A stretch of DNA of 64,000 nucleotides from positions 2,757,844 to 2,821,843 of the forward strand of contig JAHNZQ020000004.1 in NCBI GenBank assembly GCA_019155205.2. The letters are read 5' to 3'. The stretch is from Gracilaria vermiculophylla. Its lineage: Eukaryota; Rhodophyta; Florideophyceae; Gracilariales; Gracilariaceae. Below the pieces are notes generated by a model. It worked only from the letters and a program-made list of their open reading frames with translations. It searched no databases and was not told the origin of the DNA. A program made the position numbers and the translations under genes. Every line of letters starts with the position of its first letter. The stretch's first letter is position 1. Below are positions 55,153 through 64,000 of this stretch, one piece after another.

Positions 55153-55707
55153 TGTAGTATAGTGGCTCCTAAGGAAAAAATGGTGGTGTGGCCTTATGGT
55201 ATAATAATCGTAAGGAGGGCTCGTATTTTACTAACTGAGCCACGTGGTGCATAGTTCCGCCCGCGTGCGCTACAATATCTCTAAAAGACGGTAGAATTGT
55301 TAATTATTTTAGTTGATTTATGCAGGTAATTACTACAGTATTAGGACCTGCCGAGGCGGGCTTCCTGCTTGACACTTAATCTGCCGGTTGAGCTCCACCG
55401 CTGGGGGAGTAAAGACAAGCACTCTTGAATCTCCATCTACTTTTCCGGTTGGAGACTTTCGTCGATCATCCTCAGGTTTCTAACCCGCCGATCCCCAGGT
55501 CGCATCATAGCAGCGCCTGTAGGAGCATTGTCCGCTCAGTGAACCTCCCACTCCGCTTTGTGTTTCCGGATCCACTTGAAGAATTCCCCCGGCTCGCGAC
55601 AGCGGATACCGGAGACCACGTTTAGGAACACGCACCTTTGGAGTCAACGAAAACTCCTTATGGACGTTGTGCTTTACTACCTCGAGAGAAGAGCTGACAG
55701 TACCACA
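55153..55707 (+). repeat. Gypsy-B 3' LTR (B5)
   Basis: 555 bp, TGTAGTATAG...CAGTACCACA. Reference-quality copy used to delimit the others. Confidence 0.9.
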
Positions 55708-55744
55708 GATAATATCGGTATAAAACCAACTACTTTTACAAGAA

Positions 55745-56560
55745 ATGGGTGCGCTTGAGCGCTTTAAGCCCGTGGTGTTGCCTACTCTTTGACCAAGATC
55801 AGAAGGTTCCATAGGTGGCCAATGACAGTTTGGAACGGAGACTCCGCTCCGGCGTGTTTTGGGCAGAATCACTCAGTGAGGGCTTAGAATTCTGAGATGT
55901 CGATTCCGAGACCGAGGAGGAGTTACTGGGATTATAGCGGTCTCTTAAGTTGTTTCGCGTTTTGGCGCCATTCCGAGCCTTCCGGTGTTCATCACACTGA
56001 GAGTCAGCGGTTTGCGCCGCAGAGGCGGATTCAAGCACAGCTTTTTCGAGCGACTCTAGTCGGACTCGTTTTGATAACATCGATCATGCACGCCTTCGAC
56101 ATAGAACGCCGGCTGGTCAAAGCCCGCAAGGATCGTATTGACATCACACTGCAGAGCGCGGAGCTCCTCGGCGACATTCGTCGAGAGACTCTCCGAGCGC
56201 CTTCTGTTGGACTTCAGTTTTTCAGCAAGGGCTGCCTGAGTGAGCCACAGGGTGGGGATCTGATCTTTCAAACGAGCCACGAAAGTCTTATCCACTGACC
56301 GCAGAGGCGGGGATACCACCTCAATGGCTGCTGATGGCCAGGCTCCGGGTAATAAGGTATCCGGCTCAGCCGTCAGCGTTCCACGGTCCACGTGGTCTGC
56401 CCCGGTTGTCTCGAGAGTCAACCCGTGATGCTCCTCGTTCCCTTGATGAGACCGGCTCCTGTTCATTACCGGCTGGGCTCAAGTGGGTTTGCGGCCCATT
56501 GGGGACATCCGTCATAACGGAGATATCTGTTCATCGGGTTAATGCAAGAGTGGACAACAA
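55745..56560 (-). pseudogene. Possible Gag N-terminal remnant of a gypsy-B relative
   Basis: Overlapping minus frames 56466-56056 and 56080-55799. The first is helical and charged (KTFVARLKDQIPTLWLTQAA, EELRALQCDVNTI). The second is Ser/Asn-rich followed by basic residues (SVSESTSQNSKPSLSDSAQN, RSLRSKLSL), recalling the SESVNRSSSENSLPPKEKSR stretch of gypsy-B1 Gag. The similarity is compositional more than positional, so the call is weak. It lies between the 3' LTR of B5 and the truncated start of B6. Confidence 0.35.
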
Positions 56561-57380
56561 ATAAAAAAAAGATAGGACCTCAAAGAAGATCTGCTAGTGG
56601 ATCTCCGTTCTACATCGGGATACCACTATGCAGGGCAATATCTCAAAGGGAAAAGTTCAACGAAGGATGTTCGAACCTCCCTCTCGCGAGGTGGTTCAGG
56701 GATAGAGCCTTCCTCGGGCGAGGTACAAGAGCCGGGGGTACCTTCGCGGCCAAGCCGTTGTAACGGGTGCAGGATGAACTCAAATGGAGAATCTGGGGAT
56801 CGGGAAAGTCCTGTGATTGAGGCAGTTTCGATAATTACGGTGAGATTTTCCTGTAATATGTCGTGTTATTTTGGCGCTGCAAGGTAATACATAAGGCCGC
56901 GCGGCTATTGGGCAATTCGCGTTGAGCGGGTGACGGACGTAGTCCAAAGGGGGATAAAACGGAGATCTGGTGGGGAGAACCTCGTACGAAGGCGAACCTA
57001 AAAAATGTAAGAAAAGTCCAAATAATGGTTCCTGGCACCACCAGCGGTTTACGTCCGTAGTTCACGGCGTACTCCTCCAAGATGGAGAGAGATGCCCGCG
57101 TGGGTGGCACGTTTATGCCAGAGATCCGGCTTAATGCAGTTTATTGCCCGCGACGGCCGAAGTGATGTCGCGCGCTAAGTAATGTCGCTCTATGGCCGAA
57201 ATGGCCGAAATAACTAAATAAATTAGCGAGAAAATATTAAAGTAATCGTGCAAGGAGGCACCACCGGCTCTCACACTCGAGCCATCCAGCCGCGTGCGGC
57301 TGCCACACGCGTGCCACTGCCAACGAAACGAGGCGAGCCAATTATTCCGGAACCCACCGCGTAAACAGATGCGAATCGCC
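56561..57380. other. Unassigned sequence between B5 and B6
   Basis: No recognised gene. Short frames on both strands (56597-56887 plus, 57110-56835 minus) lack motifs. Near 57150-57215 the unit GGCCGAA recurs three times. The gypsy-B6 integrase begins abruptly at about 57381, so this region includes a deletion junction. Confidence 0.4.
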
Positions 57381-58228
57381 CTCGCGAGAGGATTGGGATG
57401 CATATGTGAGCCCCCTCACGTATGCATACAATCTGCAGGTGCATCGCTCTACGGGGACTGATCCTTTCAATCTGGTGCTCTTGTGCATCCCGCCAAACGC
57501 CGTCCTTGCGGCGCGCGCCACGGCGCACCCGGCGGATGGCCCACAGGCGCCAACAGCGGCGCAAGCCAGACGCTCCATCCTAAGGCAGTATGAAAACGCA
57601 CTCTCCCTCGCAAAGGAGAGACTCTATGCCTCCCACAGAAGATACAAACAGGACTTCGACCGGAAGGGGACGACACGCGCTCACATGAAGGAAGGCGACG
57701 AGATTTTCCTTGACAAACCCGGGGAAACGTCCGGCGAACCACCGGACGTCACGCACAAGTTAGCGTCGACCACCTCAGGGCCCTACAAAGTCCTGGCCAC
57801 CTGTAGGGATACTGTAGCCATTGAGGTTAACGGGCTCAGAGACGTCGTTTCCCGTGATAGGGTAACGAAAGTCCCAACGCCCAGCCTCCCAGGAACGCCC
57901 GCTACCCCACCTCAGGGACAACGCGCGGAACTTCCTCATCCGACTACCTCAGGCGCGACTACACCACGGGATACTGGGAACCGTATCGGCGCTCTCGGTG
58001 GACCATTACCGAAAGCTCCCGATGCCATTCTGACCCCTGAAGGTAATATCCTCCACGCGGTGGACCATATTGTCTCTCATCGACAAACCCTTGCCATAAT
58101 ACTGTATCGCGTCCGCTGCTATGTGTAGAACTCGAAGGACGACACAGAAGAACCTCCGGAAAATATTCCAGAGAACTTCCTTAGGCGATACCACGCCAAT
58201 CTGGTGCGGAAACGCCTCTCCACATAGG
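57381..58228 (+). pseudogene. Integrase C-terminus and chromodomain of gypsy-B6
   Basis: The frame 57406-58128 is open for 240 codons: SPLTYAYNLQVHRSTGTDPF (end of the integrase core), a helical YENALSLAKERLYASHRRYK, an SH3-like tail (DEIFLDKPGETSGEPPDV), a Pro/Thr-rich linker, and the chromodomain start LHAVDHIVSHRQTLAIILYR. TAG at 58126-58128 ends the frame after YRVRCYV; similarity continues to PENIPENFLRRYHANLVRK. The Trp of RVRWYGY is Cys here. This confirms the B5 reading, including CGA at the B5 stop. Confidence 0.82.
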
Positions 58229-58494
58229 CGCTTCCGTTCAGGAAATGGGAATAGGGCCCCCGACCGGAGTTGTTTTTCACGTCCGCAGTCTATCCCATAC
58301 CTGGAGTTATCGTTTCCGCCTCCAGGATGTCTTTTCTCGCTTTTCGCATACTCCCGTGGCGGCATTTCGTGTCGCTGAGCTTGCGGCACGGCCTAGTCAT
58401 ATTGGAACTACCGTTCACGGAGCGGCGGCTCCAACTGAAGGATCTTTTATGTCACCGCTACCGAGACTAGATCCCATTGCAAGGATCTTATCAC

Positions 58495-59797
58495 CTACGG
58501 GTCACCGAATCGCGTGGAGTACTCCCATTCGCGGCTCCCTTCTGCCGTAAGCGCTTGGCTATCGAAGAACTCCGACACGCTTTCCCTGAGGGCCGCCCTC
58601 GAGGCTCGATCTGCCCGGGCCTCTTGGAGCTCTAAGACCCAAGCACGCGCCTGGCGCAGAGCCTCTACAGGAGACGCCGGAGCAGGACGGCCTGTCACAA
58701 TACACGCCTGCACCAACTCCTGGAAGGCAGCCTCCAGAGCCTCAGAGGAGACTCCTCCCGACGGTGCACCCGATGCGGCCACCTCCGTCAACGGCGCCAA
58801 AACCGCCACGGAAGGAGCTGCGAACACCGGAACAGCTGGGACAGGGGCTCCCCAACGGGATTCCGTGGGTTCCGCAGTTGAGATCGGCTATGCCAAGGAC
58901 GAAGTCGGTGAAACCGGAGTTGACGGCGGTGCGGGAACTGGAATGCTCCGCAGGCGATGCTGAGGAATAGGCGTAGGGACGCTTCGCAGTCGGGGTTGCA
59001 CCATTGGGGCCGAAGGTACCGGAACGGGAGCAATCTCGTCCTCTTCCATAGGAGACATAGCGGCTCCCACTGTGGGAGCACTCGGTATTGTGGCGGCCCG
59101 CGCAGTTATGACCTCAGGAGGCGCACCGATATCCTGGGACGGAGCTGGTAACCGACAGGGCGCGCGGGTCGCCAGGCTCCCCACCAAGGGTTCATAGTCG
59201 AGGACTCATAGACGCAGCACCTGAGATGAAGGATATGGCGCCTCTTAAGGAGCGGCTCGCGGTTATACACCCGACCGGAGAGATAGCCGCGTTCAGTCGC
59301 CATCTGGGAATGCGCGGAGAAGACGGACGACCGAAAACAGGCGAGGTATAGAGCACCATGGCGGGGCGCAAGTTCATATGTAGTAAAGGCCGAAGGGGGC
59401 GCGGACGAGGAGATTAGGAGCCGATGCACCTTCACGGAGACGCAATGAATGGACGCGATAAATCGGGTGTTCTCCGAAGGAAAATCCTCGGAGGAATCGG
59501 AACGTCAAGTGCCTTGAGAGAGTCGTTGTCCGCTCTGGACTGGCCCACGCTCCGGTCATGGAGGTCGCACGTTTGCACCGCGCACGATACGCTGAAGTGC
59601 GCGGAAGCGCACGCCGCCGACGGGAACGCCAGCACCAACAGGTTACCCCAAAACGGAGGAGACGCCGCTGGGGTAAAGAGGAGCCGGGCCCACAAACGCC
59701 GCAAGCGATGAAATGCGAGCTCGCGGCAATACGCCGCGCAGGAGTATGGAGAAGGAGAAAACGTGCAAACTGCCGGAGGCCGCGCTTGTCTCAACAC
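58495..59797 (-). pseudogene. Antisense ORF of gypsy-B6, shortened version
   Basis: Minus frames 59797-59432 (N-terminal, with hydrophobic NLLVLAFPSAACASAHF), 59435-59106 (containing a junction where the central domain of B5 is missing), 59187-58888 (Pro/Ala/Thr-rich, AMSPMEEDEIAPVPVPSAP) and 58827-58495 (ALEAAFQELVQACIVTGRPA; EALRQARAWVLELQEARADR). The C-terminal part is clean over 110 residues and matches B5 (SGAPSGGV, FQELVQAC, EYSTRFGD), which argues for past coding selection on the minus strand. Function unknown. Confidence 0.55.
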
Positions 59798-59873
59798 CGA
59801 TAGGAGCCACCCTGGGGATCAAGAAATCGGAAGATAGATGTCAAAGACGTGGTGCAATTTAGGAAATGGGGTA

Positions 59874-60427
59874 TATAGTACAGTGGCTCTGAAGGGAAAA
59901 ATGGTGGTGTGGCCTTACAGTATAATATTCCTGAGGAGGGCTCGTATTTTATTAGCTGGGCCAAGTGGCGCATAATTCCGCCCACGTGCGCTACAGTATT
60001 TTCCAGGAACGGTAGATTTATTATTTAATTTAGTTAATTTATGCAAGAAATTAGTACAGTAGCGAGACCTGCCGAGGCGGGCTTCCGGCTTGCTACATAA
60101 TCTGCCGGATGAGCTCCACCTCTGGGGAAATAAAGACAAGCACCCTTGAGTCTTCATATACTTCTCCGGTTGGAGTCTCTTGTCGATCAACTCAGGTTTC
60201 AAACCCGCCGACCCCCAGGTCGTATCATATCAGCGCCTGTAGGAGCATTTTCCGCTCAGTGAACCTCCTTCTCCGCTTGGTGTTTGCGGATCCCCTTTAC
60301 GAATCCCCCCGGCTCGCGACAGCTGATACCGGAAACCGCGATTAGGAACACGCACCTTTGGAGTCAACAAAAACTCCTGACGGACGTTGTGCTTTACTAT
60401 CTCGAGAGGAGAGCTGACAGTACCATA
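59874..60427 (+). repeat. Gypsy-B 3' LTR (B6)
   Basis: 554 bp, TATAGTACAG...CAGTACCATA, aligned end to end with the B5 and B7 LTRs. Confidence 0.88.
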
Positions 60428-60680
60428 AGGAGCTCGACTAATTCTAAAAATATTTAAACTCTCAGAACGTTTTCAACACCCACTTGAACAGTAGACAGAA
60501 TAAGATGACATCTGTTGAAGGGGCAGTTTTGTAATAGAGTGTAAATAATCTAGCAAATCAAAATAACGCGGATTGAATTAGTAGGGGTCCAAAGCTAAAA
60601 GAACTTTTGTTCAATAATTGCATAGAAATGTTGAATTTTACTTTAAAAAACGAATGTTGTCAACGTTGTTGACATTTATT
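60428..60680. other. AT-rich flank between B6 LTR and transposase
   Basis: No gene. Contains TTAA at 60454-60457, a possible end of the piggyBac element, but no inverted repeat partner was confirmed. Confidence 0.4.
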
Positions 60681-62781
60681 TTAGATACTATGCTTCTCTA
60701 TACCGTGAAAATCCTCAATGCGTTTCATAATACAATCTCTGTTCGTACAAGTGTGACATAAAAACACTTCGTTTTCTTTCTTTAAATAGCATCCAGAACA
60801 TAAAAACTTCGATTTCGTATTTCCTCTGCAAAAATCGCACCGTCCTTGATATAAGGCTTTTGTAATCATTCCATTTTTTGTTTTTCCTCTTCTATTGGTT
60901 TGCATTAAATGCAAGCCAGTGCCAGCAAACATTTTCTGTTCATTATTCTTGTCATTTTCCGGTTCATTTTTGTTCATTAATCCAGTGGTGTCCCAATTAT
61001 AATTTATTAAATCTTCAGCCAATTCACAATAAAGTGATGTGGAATTTCAACGCTCCTGCTTCCATTTGATGCTTTATACAGTTTGCATGCATCCACAATG
61101 CAAATTGCTAAAAGGAAGCAATTGACTCGAAATGACCACTGCTTCACTTCTATTTTCTTTTCCAGATTTAAATCATCCTGTCGGTATCTGTTATTGCGAT
61201 CGATCATTGAATATGTTTTGTAATAATTTTCACGAATCTCAGGAATTGCAACCTCAAATTCAATTTTCTTAGAAATTGTTCCCTCCCGTCTCCATGTCTC
61301 CCTAACAATAGCAGTACCAGGATTAACTGTTCCTGAGATTGAAATAAAGTACTTTCTATCTCGATCCATCCACATCATGGCCATCATGTCACTATTAGGG
61401 ACGCATCCTTTTGAAACCATAGATATAAAGTCGCCTCTGTTCCTTAAAGTGATTTCAGATAAGTGTTTCATAGGAAACTCCGAAGATGCATTTTTGATTA
61501 CTCCAGTAAATCTCAACCCCTTTTCCATAAGTGCTTTAGCGGTGTTGACGGATGCAAAAAAGGAATCACCCCATACCAAACGATATGATCCGAACCACGG
61601 TTGTACTAAACGGAGTAGAATAGCCGTTCCATGAGCACTATCGGAATCAAAATCCTGTTCCGGATTATTAGCACCCATATTGAGTTTAATATTCAGCATT
61701 ATTACACTTCGTGCACAACAGGCAGCTTTCATTTCAAGACCATTTTCGGGCTTTCTATCCAATGCTGTATAATGTGGAAACCCCACATCAATCCGATGAC
61801 CTCTTAATCCGTACCACCGTGACCGTCCTTCGTCAACACGTAAAGCATGTGATGGAGTGACAAAAAACAGCGATGACTATTGACCGCCCTCACAAAATCT
61901 GCTATGAAGGACTATCTCACGATTCCTTGCTCTTCAGTCACACCATTTCCACTAAAACATATGCAACTTCTAAGCGATTCAAATCTGTTGCGTGACATAT
62001 CAAGCCCAATTTTAGGTTGTGGAATGAACTTGGAAAAAGGCTCAATACTCCAAAGATCGCTTCTGTTAGGAAACTCAATACGAGTCATTAAAATAAGAAC
62101 TCCAAAACTTTTGAGCACCTCCCCTCCTGATGTCTTCCGAGCGCCTTTGCTTTCTAGTCAGATACTAGTTCTACTCACGATATATTCCAAGTGAGACATG
62201 GGAAACTTCCAGACAAAAAAATTCAATGCAGTCATACGTGAAGGAACGTGACGCGGTGAGATAAAATCTCCTGATGGACCAATAACTTTCCACTGATGCA
62301 TTTGCATACAACCATACAGAAGACTCAACGTCGTACAGGTTTCTCATTTCCGACCATGAACAATAGTTGAATGGCAGATTGTATGCAGATTTTCATCATC
62401 TAGCTGCTTTTGCAAAACTTGCATATTCGGTGGTGTAACAACCACTTCTTCTTCAGCAGTTTCGATATTACTCGCATCAATCGACTGATTTTGTTCTTCT
62501 GCAGCAATCGGGGTCTCATCAACACCGGTACCGAGTTTGACACTGGATAAAGGTAGAGTAACTTCTTTGTCACGATTGGGTAAACGGAAGTTTACCGTCA
62601 AGAATGTGAGATTTCGATTGTTGATTCTGCGAACATCAACATTTTGAACTATTACTCTGACCGTTGTGGACTTCCACAAAGATCCATAATATCGTTTATA
62701 TTTCGCGTCACTGGAAACCAGGCGAGCGGAGCTGTTAACAGTTGTTCCAGCAGTTCTGCGAGGATCTGTGGAGGATGCCAT
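60681..62781 (-). pseudogene. PiggyBac-type transposase, nearly complete
   Basis: Minus strand. The N-terminal acidic region is in frame 62781-62344. The piggyBac N-terminal domain is at about 62340-61912 (ALNFFVWKFPMSHLEYIV; SFGVLILMTRIEFPNRSDLW; GLDMSRNRFESLRSC). The catalytic core starts with VDEGRSRWYGLRGHR (Asp 61832-61834), then FPHYTALDRKPENG, VWGDSFFASV (Asp 61565-61567) and MIDRNNRYRQDD (Asp 61199-61201), a full Asp triad. The C-terminal Cys-rich domain is in frame 61022-60681 (CDFCRG...CSGC...CHTC...DCI). Stops or shifts near 62156, 61875 and 61015 make it non-functional as assembled. The DRKPENG form resembles oomycete piggyBac proteins as I recall them. Cut-and-paste transposition into TTAA is the family activity. 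Confidence 0.88.
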
Positions 62782-63419
62782 AGTTTACAAATGTTGTTAA
62801 CGGCTCTGAGTGATGTAACAGTCACAATTCACCCTTTGTTGTTGTGGACCCAGTTCAGCGCTGCCGACGTCGACAATATGATAAGGATATCAGAACAAAA
62901 AAAATTGTGGAAAGTTTTAATGTTTTCACCTGATTACAAAGTAATTAGAATTGACCTCATATGAGGTCATTTGACCTCATATAAGGTCGCTGGTCAGATA
63001 GACACTAGAGGGCGTTGCACTTAAGGACCATTTTTTCCTTCCTTCAGGTTCGTCCTCACACGAGGTCAGCCCCACCAGAACTTCGGTTTATCTCTTTTTG
63101 GACTACGTCCGCCATCCGCTTAACACAGCTTCCCCGATACTCACGCGTCCCAATATGTTACCTGACCTCGCCGAGATAGCACGATATCTTACAGGAACAT
63201 CTCAATGAACGCACAGAAACTGCTTCAAATACAGGACTTGCCGGATCCCCGGTTTCTCCATTTGTCTTTCCTAATGCACCCTTTACAACGGCTTCGCCTC
63301 GGAGTCACCCCCAGCTCGTGTGACTCGCCTAATACAAGCCCTTCCTTTGAACCACCTCACGAGAGGATAATTCCGATCATCCTTCGTGGTACTTTTCCCT
63401 TTGGGACGTTGCACTACAA
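62782..63419. other. Transposase upstream region and unassigned sequence
   Basis: Holds the 20-bp tandem palindromic repeat at 62951-62990, a TTAA at 63021-63024, and C/T-rich sequence with short frames (63205-63492 overlaps the LTR) that I do not recognise. Confidence 0.4.
62951..62990. repeat. Tandem 20-bp repeat of a 16-bp palindrome
   Basis: GACCTCATATGAGGTC (62953-62968, perfect palindrome) is repeated as GACCTCATATAAGGTC (62973-62988), spaced 20 bp. It lies about 170 bp upstream of the transposase start, where a promoter or transposase-binding site would be expected. Confidence 0.8.
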
Positions 63420-63974
63420 TGTAGTACAGTGGCTCCTACGGAAATATGGTGAGTTGGCCTTAAGGTATAATATTCCTAAGGAGGGTTCGTAATTTATTAG
63501 CTGGGCCACGTGGTGCATAATCTCGCCCGCGTGTGCTACAGTATCCTTGAGGTACGGTAGAATTTAGTATTTATTTTAGATATTTTATGCGGGTAATTAG
63601 CACAGTGGTGCGACCTGCCGAGGCGGGCTCCCGGCTTGATATTTAGGCTGCCGGTTGAGCTCCACCTCTGGGGAAGTAAAGAAAAGCACCCTTGAGTCCT
63701 CTTCTACTTTTTCCGGTTGGAGTCTCTTGTCTATTCACGCAGGTTTCTAAGCCGCCGATCCCCAGGTCGCATCATAGCAGCGCCTGTAGGAGCATTGTCC
63801 GCCCAGTGAACCTCCCCCTCCGCTTGGTGTTTGTGAATTCCCTTTTAGAATTTCCCCGGCTCGCGACAGCGGATACCGGAGACCACCTTTAGGAATACGC
63901 GCCTTTGGAGTCACCAGAAACTCCTAACGGACGTTGTGCTTTACTACCTCGATAGGAGGGCTGACAATACCACA
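63420..63974 (+). repeat. Solo gypsy-B LTR (B7)
   Basis: 555 bp, TGTAGTACAG...CAATACCACA, with a perfect TACAA duplication (63415-63419 and 63975-63979) and no internal element sequence: a solo LTR from recombination. Confidence 0.92.
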
Positions 63975-64000
63975 TACAAGACCAATTTGAAAAATATTAT

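Larger units (their letters stand above)
45655..55707 (+). mobile_element. Gypsy-B copy 5 (B5), best coding copy
   Basis: Plus-strand chromovirus lacking only its 5' LTR and first part of gag: gag 45655-47311, protease 47545-47886, linker 47899-48459, RT 48614-49609, RNase H/integrase 49600-51496, chromodomain about 51456-51640, antisense ORF (minus) about 55048-51875, polypurine tract 55140-55150, 3' LTR 55153-55707. A solo copia-E LTR (52154-52823) interrupts the antisense ORF. It abuts copia-D on the left without LTR or duplication, so its 5' end was lost by deletion. Confidence 0.9.
57381..60427 (+). mobile_element. Gypsy-B copy 6 (B6), 3' part
   Basis: Starts inside integrase (equivalent to 50805 of B5), then chromodomain, antisense ORF region, polypurine tract (59861-59871) and 3' LTR (59874-60427). 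Sequence is close to B5, but about 1.1-1.2 kb of the antisense region (equivalent to about 53250-54450) is absent. Confidence 0.88.

Noticed and set aside
58514..58963. Plus-strand 149-aa ORF as a gene
   Set aside because: Its Ala/Gly/Arg-rich composition mirrors the Pro/Ala-rich minus-strand frame. The minus strand has the more protein-like helical segments conserved in B5.
60454..63024. TTAA sites at 60454 and 63021 as the two ends of the piggyBac element
   Set aside because: The sequences next to them do not form a convincing inverted repeat, so boundaries are left undefined.
1..64000. CRISPR array, bacterial operon or prophage
   Set aside because: No spaced identical repeats, no Shine-Dalgarno-led gene runs; all coding sequence is eukaryotic transposable-element type.

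Overview
This is eukaryotic DNA made almost entirely of nested, decaying transposable elements. I find no confident single-copy host gene, rRNA or tRNA gene in 64 kb. Several things point to a repeat-rich eukaryote: Ty3/gypsy elements with C-terminal chromodomains, Ty1/copia elements, a piggyBac-type transposase, TATA-box LTRs, a primer site matching initiator-tRNA-Met, and two 100-N scaffold gaps. The piggyBac protein and the gypsy Gag resemble, from memory, families common in oomycetes and other protists. The lineage is not proven from this sequence.

Names used here. Gypsy-A is a chromovirus with ~352-361 bp LTRs. Gypsy-B is a chromovirus with 555 bp LTRs and an extra antisense ORF. Gypsy-C is a remnant. 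Copia-E has 563 bp LTRs. Copia-D is a divergent, heavily decayed copia element.

Layout. 1-3896: gypsy-B1 (minus, 5' part, runs off the left edge). 3970-5560: gypsy-C remnant. 5708-11555: gypsy-A1, old but with both LTRs, carrying a solo gypsy-B LTR at 7897-8451. 11629-20700: gypsy-B3, split at a TCGAG duplication by an entire copia-E (15054-20522) whose gag is lost at a gap. 20701-21420: internally deleted copia-E remnant. 21421-26290: gypsy-B4 (minus). 26291-30119: AT-rich DNA without clear genes, holding a perfect 309-bp miniature LTR element (TRIM) at 27837-28145. 30120-31395: another copia-E remnant. 31553-37909: gypsy-A2, complete with CCAAG target duplications and a solo copia-E LTR inside. 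37990-45650: copia-D (minus), interrupted by a 332-bp insertion (ATTGA duplication) and by a 2.8-kb element with ~230-bp terminal inverted repeats (41699-44533). 45655-55707: gypsy-B5, the best coding copy of B, with a solo copia-E LTR inside its antisense ORF. 57381-60427: gypsy-B6, 3' part. 60681-62781: piggyBac-type transposase (minus). 63420-63974: solo gypsy-B LTR with TACAA duplications.

Time order from nesting and LTR divergence: copia-D, gypsy-C and gypsy-A1 are oldest. Gypsy-A2 LTRs differ at roughly 40 of 352 positions by eye. Copia-E LTRs differ at roughly 25-30 of 563. The TRIM LTRs are identical, so it is the youngest insertion with paired LTRs. The most unusual items are the TRIM with its tRNA T-arm-like segment, the long antisense ORF with a hydrophobic N-terminus between pol and the 3' LTR of gypsy-B, and the long-TIR element inside copia-D.
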